Below are positions 17,326 to 25,561 of a DNA stretch of 64,000 bases, one piece after another. Both the position numbers and the translations under genes were made by a program. This DNA comes from Halpernia sp048269545 (GTDB lineage: Bacteria; Bacteroidota; Bacteroidia; Flavobacteriales; Weeksellaceae). The DNA is taken from positions 1 to 64,000 of the forward strand of contig NZ_JBLXIJ010000002.1 in assembly GCF_048269545.1 (NCBI RefSeq). Reading direction: 5' to 3'. Each line of letters starts with the position of its first letter. The stretch's first letter is position 1. The notes below the pieces were generated by a model. It saw only the letters and a list, made by a program, of their open reading frames with translations, ran no database searches and had not been told where the DNA came from.

Positions 17326-18048
17326 TTGGAAAAAACACGCATCAATAAATATTTATCAGAAGTTGGGTTTTGTTCCAGACGCGCCGCAGATAAACTTTTA
17401 GAAGAAGGAAAAATTACCATCAATGGAAAAATTCCAGAAATGGGATCGAAAGTTTCTGATGAAGATGAAGTACGAGTTGAAGGTAAATTAATTAAAGAAA
17501 ATACTGAGAAACCAATTTATATCGCTGTTAACAAGCCCATTGGAATCGTTTGTACAACAGATCAAAAACGTGAGAAAAATAATATTGTAGATTTCGTAAA
17601 TCATCCAAAAAGAATTTTTCCAATCGGAAGATTAGATAAACCGAGTGAAGGTCTAATTCTTATGACCAACGACGGCGATATTGTGAATAAAATTTTACGT
17701 GCAAGAAACAACCATGACAAAGAATATTTAGTTCGTGTAGATAAACCAATTACGCATACTTTCATTGAAAAAATGAAAAATGGCGTTCCAATTTTAGATA
17801 CAATAACTAAAAAATGTGAAGTTGAAAAATTAGATACTTTCCAATTTAGAATTGTTTTAACGCAAGGTTTAAACCGACAAATTCGCAGAATGTGTGAATA
17901 TCTTGGTTACGAAGTAAAAAAGCTAAAACGTTTACGTATTATGAATATTAAACTGGATTTACCTTCTGGACAATGGCGAGATTTAACAGAAGAAGAATTG
18001 CAAGAATTAAATTTACTTTTAACAGATTCTGAGAAAACTGTAAATTAA
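17326..18048 (+). CDS. rluF: 23S rRNA pseudouridine(2604) synthase RluF
   Basis: Isomerises U2604 (and in some bacteria U2605) of 23S rRNA. The 240-residue protein begins with an S4 RNA-binding domain (about residues 1-60: RINKYLSEVGFCSRRAADKL), followed by an RsuA-type catalytic domain with GRLDKPSEG and catalytic Asp104. Downstream blocks such as ILRARNNHDKEYLV, VPILDTITKKC and LNRQIRRMCEYLGYEVK follow the RluF rather than RluB/RsuA pattern. The start is a TTG; no in-frame ATG exists before the S4 domain. Its last four bases overlap the convergent HD-domain gene. Confidence 0.88.
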   Translation: MEKTRINKYLSEVGFCSRRAADKLLEEGKITINGKIPEMGSKVSDEDEVRVEGKLIKENTEKPIYIAVNKPIGIVCTTDQKREKNNIVDFVNHPKRIFPIGRLDKPSEGLILMTNDGDIVNKILRARNNHDKEYLVRVDKPITHTFIEKMKNGVPILDTITKKCEVEKLDTFQFRIVLTQGLNRQIRRMCEYLGYEVKKLKRLRIMNIKLDLPSGQWRDLTEEELQELNLLLTDSEKTVN

Positions 18049-18485
18049 TATTTATCTATTAAATATTGATACGCTTTCAAATATTTATTTAATCTTTTGA
18101 AATCTCTTTCTGTCATTAGATTTGTGAATCTCACTAAATCCATATTATCTTTCAAATCATTTATTTTTACAGCAATGGCGAGTGGAGATTGCTCCACTTT
18201 TTTCACAAAATCATCGTAATCCATTAATTCACTAGTTTTTGAAAGACATTCAATTGCAAAAATTTGATGTTCTGCAAAACCCTCTTGGCGAAGAGTTTCG
18301 GAAGTTATTTCTGGACAATCTTCCAAAACATCATGTAAAATACCCACAATTTTTTCATCAATTGTTTTTCCAGCGTTCATTACGCGCATCACATGACCAA
18401 TGTATGGCGCATCAAATTTATCGGTTTGCTTTCTGTGCGCTTTTTCCGCAATTCTAATGGCTTTGTAAAGTAGTTTTTCTTTCAT
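18045..18485 (-). CDS. Small HD-domain hydrolase (SpoT/MESH1-like)
   Basis: A 146-residue stand-alone HD-domain protein. It shows the metal and substrate motifs of the RelA/SpoT hydrolase domain: an early His (GHVMRVM, about residue 31), HDVLED at about 50-55, and KINDLKDNMDL near 107, where RSH hydrolases have ADRxxNM. No synthetase, TGS or ACT domain is attached. By family it could hydrolyse (p)ppGpp or another nucleotide, as MESH1-type proteins do, but its substrate is not shown. The gene overlaps the rluF stop by four bases, convergently, and follows the glycosyltransferase fusion gene on the same strand by 58 bases. Confidence 0.75.
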   Translation of the reverse strand: MKEKLLYKAIRIAEKAHRKQTDKFDAPYIGHVMRVMNAGKTIDEKIVGILHDVLEDCPEITSETLRQEGFAEHQIFAIECLSKTSELMDYDDFVKKVEQSPLAIAVKINDLKDNMDLVRFTNLMTERDFKRLNKYLKAYQYLIDKY

Positions 18486-18543
18486 ATATTAAAATTATTA
18501 AAAAGCTTTTAATAGAGCAAATTTTTAAAAAAATTAATGAAAA

Positions 18544-21500
18544 TTATGCATTTTGTAATCTATTATTTCCTGTTCTTTTTAAAACGCCCCAATTTTGAAT
18601 TTCACCTTTCAAAGCTTTTCTGATGGATTTAATTAAAATATAATACATCATTTGACGATAAACCAAACGCTGCGGAATCATCCAAATTAATTTTTTAAAA
18701 TCTTCTCTTTCAAACGCGAATGCAATTGCAGCGCCCAAAATATCAACCAATGAGAAAATAATGTAATATAAAACAATGTGATAAGGATCTGCGACAATTA
18801 AACCAAAACCAGATAAAATTAAACTCATCACCAAAAGTAAATCTGCTAAAGGAGCCAAAAATGGCAGAAGAATTTGATAGAGAAGAATATTTGGTAAAGC
18901 AACGCGTCCGAAATTTTTAAATTCTTTTCTGAAAATCGCATCTCTATGTTTCCAGAAACTTTGTAAAATTCCAAAACTCCAACGAAATCTTTGTTTTAAA
19001 AACTGACCAATCGTTTCTGGTGCTTCGGTAAAAGAAAGTGCGTCATTACAATTTCCAATAATATATCCAGCTTTGTGCAATTTCATTGTTAAATCACAAT
19101 CTTCCGCCAAAGTATCGGTTGTAAATCCGCCAGTTTCTAAAACTGCTTTTCGGCGAAATGCCCCAATTGCTCCTGGAACTACTGTGATGCAATTTAACAA
19201 ACCAAAAGCGCGTCTGTCAAAATTTTGTGAGGTAATATATTCTATACTTTGCCATTTCGTAATCATATTTATTTCATTCCCAACTTTCACATTTCCTGCA
19301 ATTGCGCCAGTTTCTTGCGGTTTATCTTCCAAATAAAAAGCGTCCATCAAACGAGAGACTGCATCTTCTTGCAATTGTGTATCTGCATCGATGCAAACAA
19401 CAAATTCTGAATTTGTTTGGGAAATTCCATAATTTAAAGCCGAAGCTTTTCCACCATTTACTTTGGTGAAAACTTTTACTTTCTCATTTCCCTCAAAAGC
19501 ATTTTTTACATTTTCAAAAGTGGAATCTTTACTTCCGTCATCTACAAAAACGATATCTAAATATTTGTAATCTTGTTTTAATAAAGAATTTACAGTTCGC
19601 ACCGCATTTATTTCTTCATTATAAGCTGGAACAATCACGCTCACTTTTAAACCATCGGGAATTCCTTTAAATTTTGATTTTAATTTTTTTTCCTTTTTAG
19701 ATTGTAAATAAGCCAAAACTCCCATAAAAATCATTCTTGCAATTGAAAGAAAAATACCTACTAAAAATAAAACATAAATAAATTGTCCCAACCAATAACT
19801 GGAAGAAGCGAAAATAAAATTGATATTATTTTTCCAGCTTCGTTTCACAGGCGGCATTAATTCGCTGTCTTTTACGTGCATTAAATCTGCAATCGTAGTA
19901 AATTTACAACCTTTACTTCTAAAATATTTTATAATTCTTGGAAGCGCATCTACAGTTGGTTGTCGCGTATCACCGCCAGAATCGTGGAGTAAAATGATAC
20001 TTGCATTATTTTGATTTGCAAATCTTATCGTTCGGTTTACAATAGAATCTGCGTTCATTTTTGGATCCCAATCATTTGGATCTATACTTTCTCCAACTGT
20101 TATATAATTACTTTTTTTACTGCGTGCAATCGGTTCTAATTCTTCATAAGTTTGTGGTTCAGAATCAGCGTTATATGGCGCTCTAAATAAAATTGTAGAT
20201 TTTCCTGTAATACATTCTAAAAGTGAACGTGTAGTTTTCAGTTCTAAATCTGCTCTTTCAGGTGACATTTTTGCTAAATTTCCGTGAGTGAAAGTGTGAT
20301 TTCCAAACTCAAAACCATCTCTATTTATTCTTTGTACTAAAGGAATATTTGATTCTGCATTTTCTCCAATTAAAAAGAAAGTCGCCGGAATTTTTTCTTT
20401 TTCTAAAATATCTAAAATTTTTGGTGTCCATTCTGCACTTGGTCCATCATCAAAAGTTAAAATGATTTTATGACCAGGTCCTAATTTTGTAGTGTCTTCA
20501 GCAAATTTTTCATACAAAAATCCTGAAGGAAGTTGTGTGTAATGTTCTTCAGAAATTAAATTTTCATTTTTATCAATTTCAATTTTCGTACGTCCTTGTT
20601 CTGGAGAATAAAGAATATTTAAAATTTCACCGCTTCCAACAGAAGTTGGTTTCGCGTTGAAATTTGGCGGCATCATTGTTAAAAGTATATAATTAAACGG
20701 TTTTTTTGCAATTGCCGTAGAACTTAAATCTCGCATATAAAAATTCCAAATCCGCGGATCTTCACTTCCTAAACGCCAAAGCGCAGTTCCCGCATTTCTG
20801 TAATCATCAGAATAGCGCAAAATATTAAAAGTTGTAGCGGCATCTGTAAACCAAACAGAATTTTTCGTGGCTTCATCAGATTCACTTCCAGAGAAATTAT
20901 AATCGTAATGTAAATTATAAGTATCATCATCATAATTAATATCAGATTTACTTATTTTTGCGCGATCTACCGCTTGACTGTAAGTTATATCTTCTGTGTG
21001 AGTTCCGTCGCTATCGGTAATCCATTGTCTTCCATAACCTGCAACTCCAAGAATTATTTTATTTGAGGGAACGTTTTTCGCAACATCATCCATTTGTTTT
21101 TCAATCCATTTTTGCGAACTAATTGGTCCAGCTTGTGAAGAATCATTGTATTGATCATAAGCCATAATGATGAAATAATTTGTAAAATCTTTTAGATATT
21201 TTAAATTAAAATCCGAATTATCGGGCATTACATCAATTGAAACTATTAAATTATTTTGTTTAAAAGCCAAATATAATTTTTTTTGAAATGCATTTAAATA
21301 TTCATCAGAACTCTCATTCATTTCTTCAAAATCAATGTTGATTCCTTGTAAATTATTTTTTTTAATGGTATTTATTAAATCTGAAATTAATTGATCTTGA
21401 ATTTTAGGATTATGCAAAATGGTTTTAATTAAATTTGCATTAAAATTCCCTTGTTTCCCAGGAATTGAAATGAAATTATTTAAAATTGGTTGAATACTCA

Positions 21501-21987
21501 AACCAAAATGTTTCATCACAGAAAGTGCCTCTTTGTCAATTCTACTGTCTAATCTGTAAGTTTTTGGATTGATAAAAAACCATTCTGGATAAATGGTATT
21601 TAATTTATTTCCGTTAGTTCTTAAATCTATTAATGAAAGCGGACTCCACGGAACGTAAAACGCAGCTCTAATTAATTTCGCATCTTTTATGGATGAACTT
21701 TTACTTTCTAAAGCAATTCTTTTATTTAAAAAATCTTTGAAACCTTTAAATTTTTTATTCAGTTTTGTTTCAAAAGTAAAAGGTGAGGACGGATCGAGTT
21801 TTGTTTTATATGCATTACTCACAGAATTCATTTGTGGTAAAGTGGGATTTTTCCCACGTAAAACTGTGAAAATTACCAAAATTATAGCCGTAATTAGTAC
21901 GGCTGTAATAATTCTAAATGTCCATTTAGTGCGCTTATAACGCTTGTTGTTTTGAGTTTGGAATATTTGATTTCCGTTGTCTGACAT
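18544..21987 (-). CDS. Trifunctional GH18 / polysaccharide deacetylase / GT2 synthase fusion
   Basis: A 1147-residue membrane protein with three enzyme-like modules. After a cytoplasmic start and one helix (about 25-43) comes a GH18/YaaH-like domain (about 100-430), with GINIDFEE (Glu221 as likely acid) and IIMAYDQY. Next is a NodB-type deacetylase (about 505-705): TFDDGP with Asp513/514, HTFTH with His564/568, RAPYN, and LLHDS. After a helix near 735-757 comes a processive family 2 glycosyltransferase (about 780-1010) with VSVIVPAYNEE, VDDGS, DADTQ, AEDCDL and QRFRW, then several membrane helices. It probably makes, deacetylates and trims a hexosamine-type exopolysaccharide, uniting roles split between PgaB- and PgaC-like proteins. 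The polymer is unknown. Confidence 0.85.
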   Translation of the reverse strand: MSDNGNQIFQTQNNKRYKRTKWTFRIITAVLITAIILVIFTVLRGKNPTLPQMNSVSNAYKTKLDPSSPFTFETKLNKKFKGFKDFLNKRIALESKSSSIKDAKLIRAAFYVPWSPLSLIDLRTNGNKLNTIYPEWFFINPKTYRLDSRIDKEALSVMKHFGLSIQPILNNFISIPGKQGNFNANLIKTILHNPKIQDQLISDLINTIKKNNLQGINIDFEEMNESSDEYLNAFQKKLYLAFKQNNLIVSIDVMPDNSDFNLKYLKDFTNYFIIMAYDQYNDSSQAGPISSQKWIEKQMDDVAKNVPSNKIILGVAGYGRQWITDSDGTHTEDITYSQAVDRAKISKSDINYDDDTYNLHYDYNFSGSESDEATKNSVWFTDAATTFNILRYSDDYRNAGTALWRLGSEDPRIWNFYMRDLSSTAIAKKPFNYILLTMMPPNFNAKPTSVGSGEILNILYSPEQGRTKIEIDKNENLISEEHYTQLPSGFLYEKFAEDTTKLGPGHKIILTFDDGPSAEWTPKILDILEKEKIPATFFLIGENAESNIPLVQRINRDGFEFGNHTFTHGNLAKMSPERADLELKTTRSLLECITGKSTILFRAPYNADSEPQTYEELEPIARSKKSNYITVGESIDPNDWDPKMNADSIVNRTIRFANQNNASIILLHDSGGDTRQPTVDALPRIIKYFRSKGCKFTTIADLMHVKDSELMPPVKRSWKNNINFIFASSSYWLGQFIYVLFLVGIFLSIARMIFMGVLAYLQSKKEKKLKSKFKGIPDGLKVSVIVPAYNEEINAVRTVNSLLKQDYKYLDIVFVDDGSKDSTFENVKNAFEGNEKVKVFTKVNGGKASALNYGISQTNSEFVVCIDADTQLQEDAVSRLMDAFYLEDKPQETGAIAGNVKVGNEINMITKWQSIEYITSQNFDRRAFGLLNCITVVPGAIGAFRRKAVLETGGFTTDTLAEDCDLTMKLHKAGYIIGNCNDALSFTEAPETIGQFLKQRFRWSFGILQSFWKHRDAIFRKEFKNFGRVALPNILLYQILLPFLAPLADLLLVMSLILSGFGLIVADPYHIVLYYIIFSLVDILGAAIAFAFEREDFKKLIWMIPQRLVYRQMMYYILIKSIRKALKGEIQNWGVLKRTGNNRLQNA

Positions 21988-22003
21988 TTGACGAAATTTT
22001 CTT

Positions 22004-22011
22004 CAAATGTA
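22004..22011 (-). promoter_or_regulatory. -7 element of the glycosyltransferase-fusion promoter
   Basis: On the minus strand TACATTTG matches TAnnTTTG, 16 bases before the ATG at 21987. No convincing TTTG is seen at the usual upstream distance. Confidence 0.4.
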
Positions 22012-22229
22012 AAACAGATTTGTGAAAAAAAAATCGGTGAAAGTATTAAATATTTCACAAATTTTTAAGATTACAATAGTGTGAATTTCTGAATTTCTGG
22101 TAAGATTTTTGATTGATACAATAAAATGAGAATGAAATATTTACAACAAATATTCTTAAAATAGTGGGATAAAAAAGACTTCTCAATCCTGCTGTTTTAA
22201 AAGAAAAAGAGGGAAGTCAAAAGTTCACA

Positions 22230-22430
22230 ATGTACACTAATATTTATGATTATGTGATGCTAATTTCTCTAATTCTATTTATTTTAGTTTTAATTTTTAG
22301 CATAATAGAAATAATAATGAGTTCTAGCTATTCAAAACCAGCAAAATTATTTTGGTTTTCTATGTGTTTGTTTATGCCTTTTTTAGGTTCAGCTTTATTT
22401 CATATTTATAGAAAAGATAAATTAGAATAA
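22230..22430 (+). CDS. Small PLDc_N-domain membrane protein
   Basis: A 66-residue protein with two hydrophobic helices (about residues 8-28 and 41-58). It ends in a basic tail, IYRKDKLE. The pattern KLFWFSMCLFMPFLGSALF followed by a short basic end is that of the PLDc_N family (phospholipase D nuclease N-terminal domain). That domain often stands alone in Bacteroidota as a tiny membrane protein without phospholipase activity. It lies between the divergent fusion gene and hsp20. Function unknown. Confidence 0.7.
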   Translation: MYTNIYDYVMLISLILFILVLIFSIIEIIMSSSYSKPAKLFWFSMCLFMPFLGSALFHIYRKDKLE

Positions 22431-22503
22431 AATTGTTTCAAAATCGAGAAACTTTGGGAAGCAATTAAATTATTTCACATAGGAAATTGCGAAAATGAAA
22501 AAA

Positions 22504-22528
22504 TGTCATTTCATCTGAAAAAGTGTCA
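22504..22528. promoter_or_regulatory. Paired TGTCA repeats upstream of hsp20
   Basis: TGTCA occurs at 22504-22508 and again at 22524-22528, two helical turns apart and about 145 bases before the hsp20 start; the second is followed by a T-run. It may be a regulator site or a weak terminator of the upstream small gene. Otherwise the 22431-22670 gap is featureless AT-rich DNA. Confidence 0.25.
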
Positions 22529-22670
22529 GTTTTTTTAATATAAAAATTGAAAAAATTTCTTAATAATTTACAGTTTTTAATTTGGTATTTTATTTGTAAA
22601 ATTAATAACGAATTCAGGAATGAATTTAGATTTAAAATAAAATAATTGTTTAATTTAAAATTTTGTAATT

Positions 22671-23147
22671 ATGAACACTTTAGTAACTGTTCCTAAAAAC
22701 GGAACTTTAACAAAAACAAATTCTAACGCAAATTATAGAACTTTGAGTAATTTGCTTGATGACATTTTTAATAGAGATTTACCTTCAGTTTTTAATTCAA
22801 ATTTTAACACAGGTATTTCACTTCCAAAAGTTAACATCAAAGAAACAGCGAATGATTTTTCTTTAGAAATGGCTGTTCCTGGTTTTAAAAAAACCGATTT
22901 CAAAATTGACGTAGAAAATGGTATTTTATCTATTTCAACTGAAAAGACACAAAATGTAGAGGAAAATGAAGAGAATTACACATTTCAAGAATTTGGTTTT
23001 TCATCTTTCAAAAGAACGTTTACTTTACCCGAAACAGTAGAAGATGAGTTTATCAATGCAACTTATATTGATGGAATTCTTAAAATCTCATTGCCTAAAA
23101 AAGAAGAGGCCAAACAAAAACCACCAAGAAGTATTGAGATTTCGTAA
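22671..23147 (+). CDS. Hsp20/alpha-crystallin small heat-shock protein
   Basis: ATP-independent holdase that binds unfolding proteins under stress. The 158-residue protein has a short N-terminal arm with LSNLLDDIFNRD. An alpha-crystallin domain follows (about residues 45-145), containing FSLEMAVPGFKKTDFKIDV, FKRTFTLPE and the family signature GILKISLPKKEE. The C-terminal extension PRSIEIS carries the I-x-I type motif used for oligomer assembly. It is monocistronic with a strong terminator. Confidence 0.93.
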   Translation: MNTLVTVPKNGTLTKTNSNANYRTLSNLLDDIFNRDLPSVFNSNFNTGISLPKVNIKETANDFSLEMAVPGFKKTDFKIDVENGILSISTEKTQNVEENEENYTFQEFGFSSFKRTFTLPETVEDEFINATYIDGILKISLPKKEEAKQKPPRSIEIS

Positions 23148-23172
23148 TACTTTTAATCACTTAAAAATTGGA

Positions 23173-23201
23173 AAAAGAGACTGAGAAATCAGTCTCTTTT
23201 T
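23173..23201 (+). terminator. Terminator after hsp20
   Basis: Perfect 12-bp stem AAAAGAGACTGA / TCAGTCTCTTTT with a GAAA tetraloop, followed by Ts. Confidence 0.88.
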
Positions 23202-23228
23202 TATTTTGAAAAAACGCTCGCATTTAAA

Positions 23229-23262
23229 CAAAAAAAAACGCTCCGAAAACTCAGAGCGTTTG
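23229..23262 (-). terminator. Terminator of the beta-oxidation operon (minus strand)
   Basis: Arms AAACGCTC (23236-23243) and GAGCGTTT (23254-23261). Read on the minus strand, the hairpin is followed by a long T-run (the A-run at 23229-23238), 40 bases beyond the acyl-CoA dehydrogenase stop. Confidence 0.8.
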
Positions 23263-23299
23263 ATTAAAAGTACAGATTGTATAGCTTCTCGCAATAAAT

Positions 23300-25075
23300 T
23301 TAATACGAACCTTTCTCCACATAATGCGCTGCAATCTTTTCAGTTAAAGCAATCACATTTGGATTATTGGTATATTTTGTAAATCTGCGTAAACCAGAAA
23401 GCATCATTCTTTGTTCATCGCCTTCAGCAAAGGAAATGATTCCTTCTTTGGCTGCTTCTATAATTTTTTCTGTGGCTTTGTAAAGATTTAATTTTGCCAT
23501 TGCAGCTTGTACAGAATTGGCATCAAAACTTTTTTCTGCTCTTAAAATTGCAGATTCCGCCATATAAATTTGGTTTAAAATTTCTGAAGCGTTTAATAAT
23601 AAATGTTGTTGTTTCTCAATTTCTGTCATATATTTTTGCAAAGCTGCACCAGAAACCATCATAAATACTTTTTTCAGATTTTCTAATAATGCTTTTTCTT
23701 CTGACATAAATGCAGAATAATCTGGAGCTTCAAAAGATGGAATTCCCATTAATTCTTTGCTCACCTCCATTGCAGGTCTCATTAAATCTAATTGTCCTTT
23801 CATTGCTTTTTTAATGAGCATTCCAACCGCTAAAAGTCTATTTATTTCATTTGTTCCTTCGTAGATTCTGCCAATTCTTGAATCTCGCCACGCGGCTTCC
23901 ATTGGTGTATCTTCAGAAAATCCCATTCCACCGTAAATCTGAATTCCTTCATCCGCGGTATGTTGTGTAAGATCTGAAACGAAAACTTTTAGAATAGAAC
24001 ATTCAACCGCGAATTCTTCCACACCTTTTAATTCTGCTTCTTGATGACCCATTCCGCCCGAAATTAATTCATCAATTTTATCTTGAACATCTTTTCCAGC
24101 GCGATATGTCCCAGATTCACTTACAAAAATTCCGGTTGCCATTTCGGCAATTTTTTTTCTGATGGCACCAAAAGTTGAAATAGAAACGCCAAATTGTTTT
24201 CTCTCATTGGCATATTTAACGGCGTGACCAAAAATTCGTCTTTGTCCATCAATATTAGCTGCAGCTAATTTAATTCTACCAACATTTAAAGAATTTAAGG
24301 CGATTTTAAAACCGTTATTTCTTTCGCCTAAAAGATTTTCAACCGGCACTTTCATGTCATTGAAAAAAACCTGTCGGGTAGAAGAGGAACGAATGCCGAG
24401 TTTATGTTCTTCTTCACCAAAAGTAAGACCTTCAGTTCCTTCTTTTTCTACAATAAATGCGGTGATATTTTTATCATCATCAATTTTCGCAAAAACGATA
24501 AATATTTCAGCGAAACCTGCGTTTGAAATCCACATTTTTTGTCCGTTGATGATATAATTTTTCCCATCTTCAGATAATTTTGCTCTTGTTTTCCCTGAAT
24601 TTGCATCAGAACCTGCATCTGGTTCAGTCAAACAATAAGATCCGAATTTTGTTCCCGTTGCTAAATCTGGTAAATATTTATTTTTTTGTTCTTCAGTTCC
24701 ATACAATAAAATTGGTAAAGTTCCAATTCCTGTGTGCGCTCCGAAAGCCGTTGCTAAGGAACCATTTCCACCAGAAATATAATCACAAGTTAATAAGGTC
24801 GTGATGAAACCCATTCCTAGTCCGCCATATTGCTCGGGAACAGTTACGCCAAGAAAGCCCATTTCACCGAGTTTACGCATTGTTTCTTCCGTTAAAGCAT
24901 AATCTTTATGTTCAAATCTGTCATGCTTTGGAACGACTTCGCGGTCGATAAATTCTTTCGCAGAATCGCGCATCATTTTTTGTTCTTCAGATAAATTTTC
25001 TAAAGTGAAAATTTCTGCTGCAGGAGTTTGCTTGATTAGAAACTCGCCGCCTTTTAAAGTTTTTGTATCGTTCAT
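23300..25075 (-). CDS. Acyl-CoA dehydrogenase
   Basis: FAD enzyme that puts the first double bond into acyl-CoA in fatty-acid beta-oxidation and passes electrons to ETF. The 591-residue protein has the usual three-part fold: N-terminal helices, a beta-domain with YCLTEPDAGSDANS and WISNAGFAEIF, and a C-terminal helical domain. The last contains the catalytic-base region RIYEGTNEINR. An additional ~150-residue C-terminal extension, as in very-long-chain-type enzymes, follows. It is the last gene of the marR-fadB-thiolase operon, separated from the thiolase by the inverted-repeat element at 25097-25561. Confidence 0.93.
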   Translation of the reverse strand: MNDTKTLKGGEFLIKQTPAAEIFTLENLSEEQKMMRDSAKEFIDREVVPKHDRFEHKDYALTEETMRKLGEMGFLGVTVPEQYGGLGMGFITTLLTCDYISGGNGSLATAFGAHTGIGTLPILLYGTEEQKNKYLPDLATGTKFGSYCLTEPDAGSDANSGKTRAKLSEDGKNYIINGQKMWISNAGFAEIFIVFAKIDDDKNITAFIVEKEGTEGLTFGEEEHKLGIRSSSTRQVFFNDMKVPVENLLGERNNGFKIALNSLNVGRIKLAAANIDGQRRIFGHAVKYANERKQFGVSISTFGAIRKKIAEMATGIFVSESGTYRAGKDVQDKIDELISGGMGHQEAELKGVEEFAVECSILKVFVSDLTQHTADEGIQIYGGMGFSEDTPMEAAWRDSRIGRIYEGTNEINRLLAVGMLIKKAMKGQLDLMRPAMEVSKELMGIPSFEAPDYSAFMSEEKALLENLKKVFMMVSGAALQKYMTEIEKQQHLLLNASEILNQIYMAESAILRAEKSFDANSVQAAMAKLNLYKATEKIIEAAKEGIISFAEGDEQRMMLSGLRRFTKYTNNPNVIALTEKIAAHYVEKGSY

Positions 25076-25096
25076 TATTTTTGTTTTAGTAATTTT

Positions 25097-25126
25097 AGAT
25101 AAAAGAATAGAGAGAAAAGAATAAAG
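25097..25126. repeat. Left arm of the inverted repeat
   Basis: Purine-rich arm (AGA, T, AAAAGAA, TAG, then the 16-mer AGAGAAAAGAATAAAG at 25111-25126), complementary to the arm at 25532-25561 at 26 of 30 positions. Confidence 0.65.
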
Positions 25127-25128
25127 AT

Positions 25129-25485
25129 TTAAAGATTCAATGTTTTTTTAAAACCAGAAATCATTCTTTGTAATTCTTCAATTTTTATTTCTAATTCTTT
25201 TAATTTTGATTCATTAAAAAAGTTTCTATTTGCTGATATAATTATTTGTGTTTGTAATTCTTAAAGTGAACCAAGACTAATTTCTAAAAATCTATTGAAA
25301 TCTTTATTTGAATTTCTGCTTGAACCTTCTGCAATATTTGAAGGGACAGAAACTGCACATCTTCTAATTTGAGAGGTTAAACCGTAATTTTCTGTTTTAG
25401 GAAAATCATCAGTTATTTGATAAATCTCATTTGTTAAAGCAAGAGATAATTTCCAAATATTAAGACTTTTAAAGTTATGTTTCAT
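25129..25485 (-). pseudogene. Four-helix-bundle (S23/IVS-encoded) protein gene with an in-frame stop
   Basis: The reading frame starts at 25485 (MKHNFKSLNIWKLS) and matches the four-helix-bundle family known from ORFs in 23S rRNA intervening sequences: QIRRCAVSVPSNIAEGSSRNS is the family signature at about residues 41-61. A TAA at codon 75 (25263-25261) interrupts it. Beyond the stop the same frame continues with family-like sequence (ELQTQIIISANRNF, then IEELQRMISGFKKTL) to a second stop at 25131-25129. That gives 118 codons in all, the normal family length. A Tyr codon (TAT/TAC) is the likely ancestor of the stop, since the family reads GSL-aromatic-ELQTQ. So a single nonsense change truncated the gene recently; alternatively the 74-residue piece is still made. 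Confidence 0.75.
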
Positions 25486-25531
25486 AAAACTTAGATTAAT
25501 AGATTAAAGAATTAATTTGGTTTTTATAATT

Positions 25532-25561
25532 CTTTATTCTTTTCTCTTTGTTCTTTTCTCT
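25532..25561. repeat. Right arm of the inverted repeat
   Basis: Pyrimidine-rich arm with core CTTTATTCTTTTCTCT (25532-25547). It reaches two bases into the thiolase stop codon and is complementary to 25097-25126. Confidence 0.65.

Larger units (their letters stand above)
25097..25561 (-). mobile_element. IVS-like element bounded by an imperfect inverted repeat
   Basis: A 465-bp segment fills almost the whole gap between the thiolase stop codon (which its right arm overlaps by two bases) and a point 21 bases upstream of the acyl-CoA dehydrogenase start. The ends are inverted repeats of 30 bases with 26 matches. They contain an identical 16-mer core CTTTATTCTTTTCTCT (25532-25547) whose complement lies at 25111-25126, then three mismatches, TTCTTTT, one mismatch and TCT. 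Inside lies a broken gene for a four-helix-bundle protein of the 23S rRNA intervening-sequence type. In the operon mRNA the arms would pair into a long stem with the gene in its loop, as 23S rRNA IVS elements do. The mobile nature is inference. Confidence 0.5.

Noticed and set aside
25261..25485. A complete 74-residue four-helix-bundle gene
   Set aside because: Family-like sequence continues in frame beyond the stop to the normal length, so it is listed as an interrupted gene at 25129-25485.
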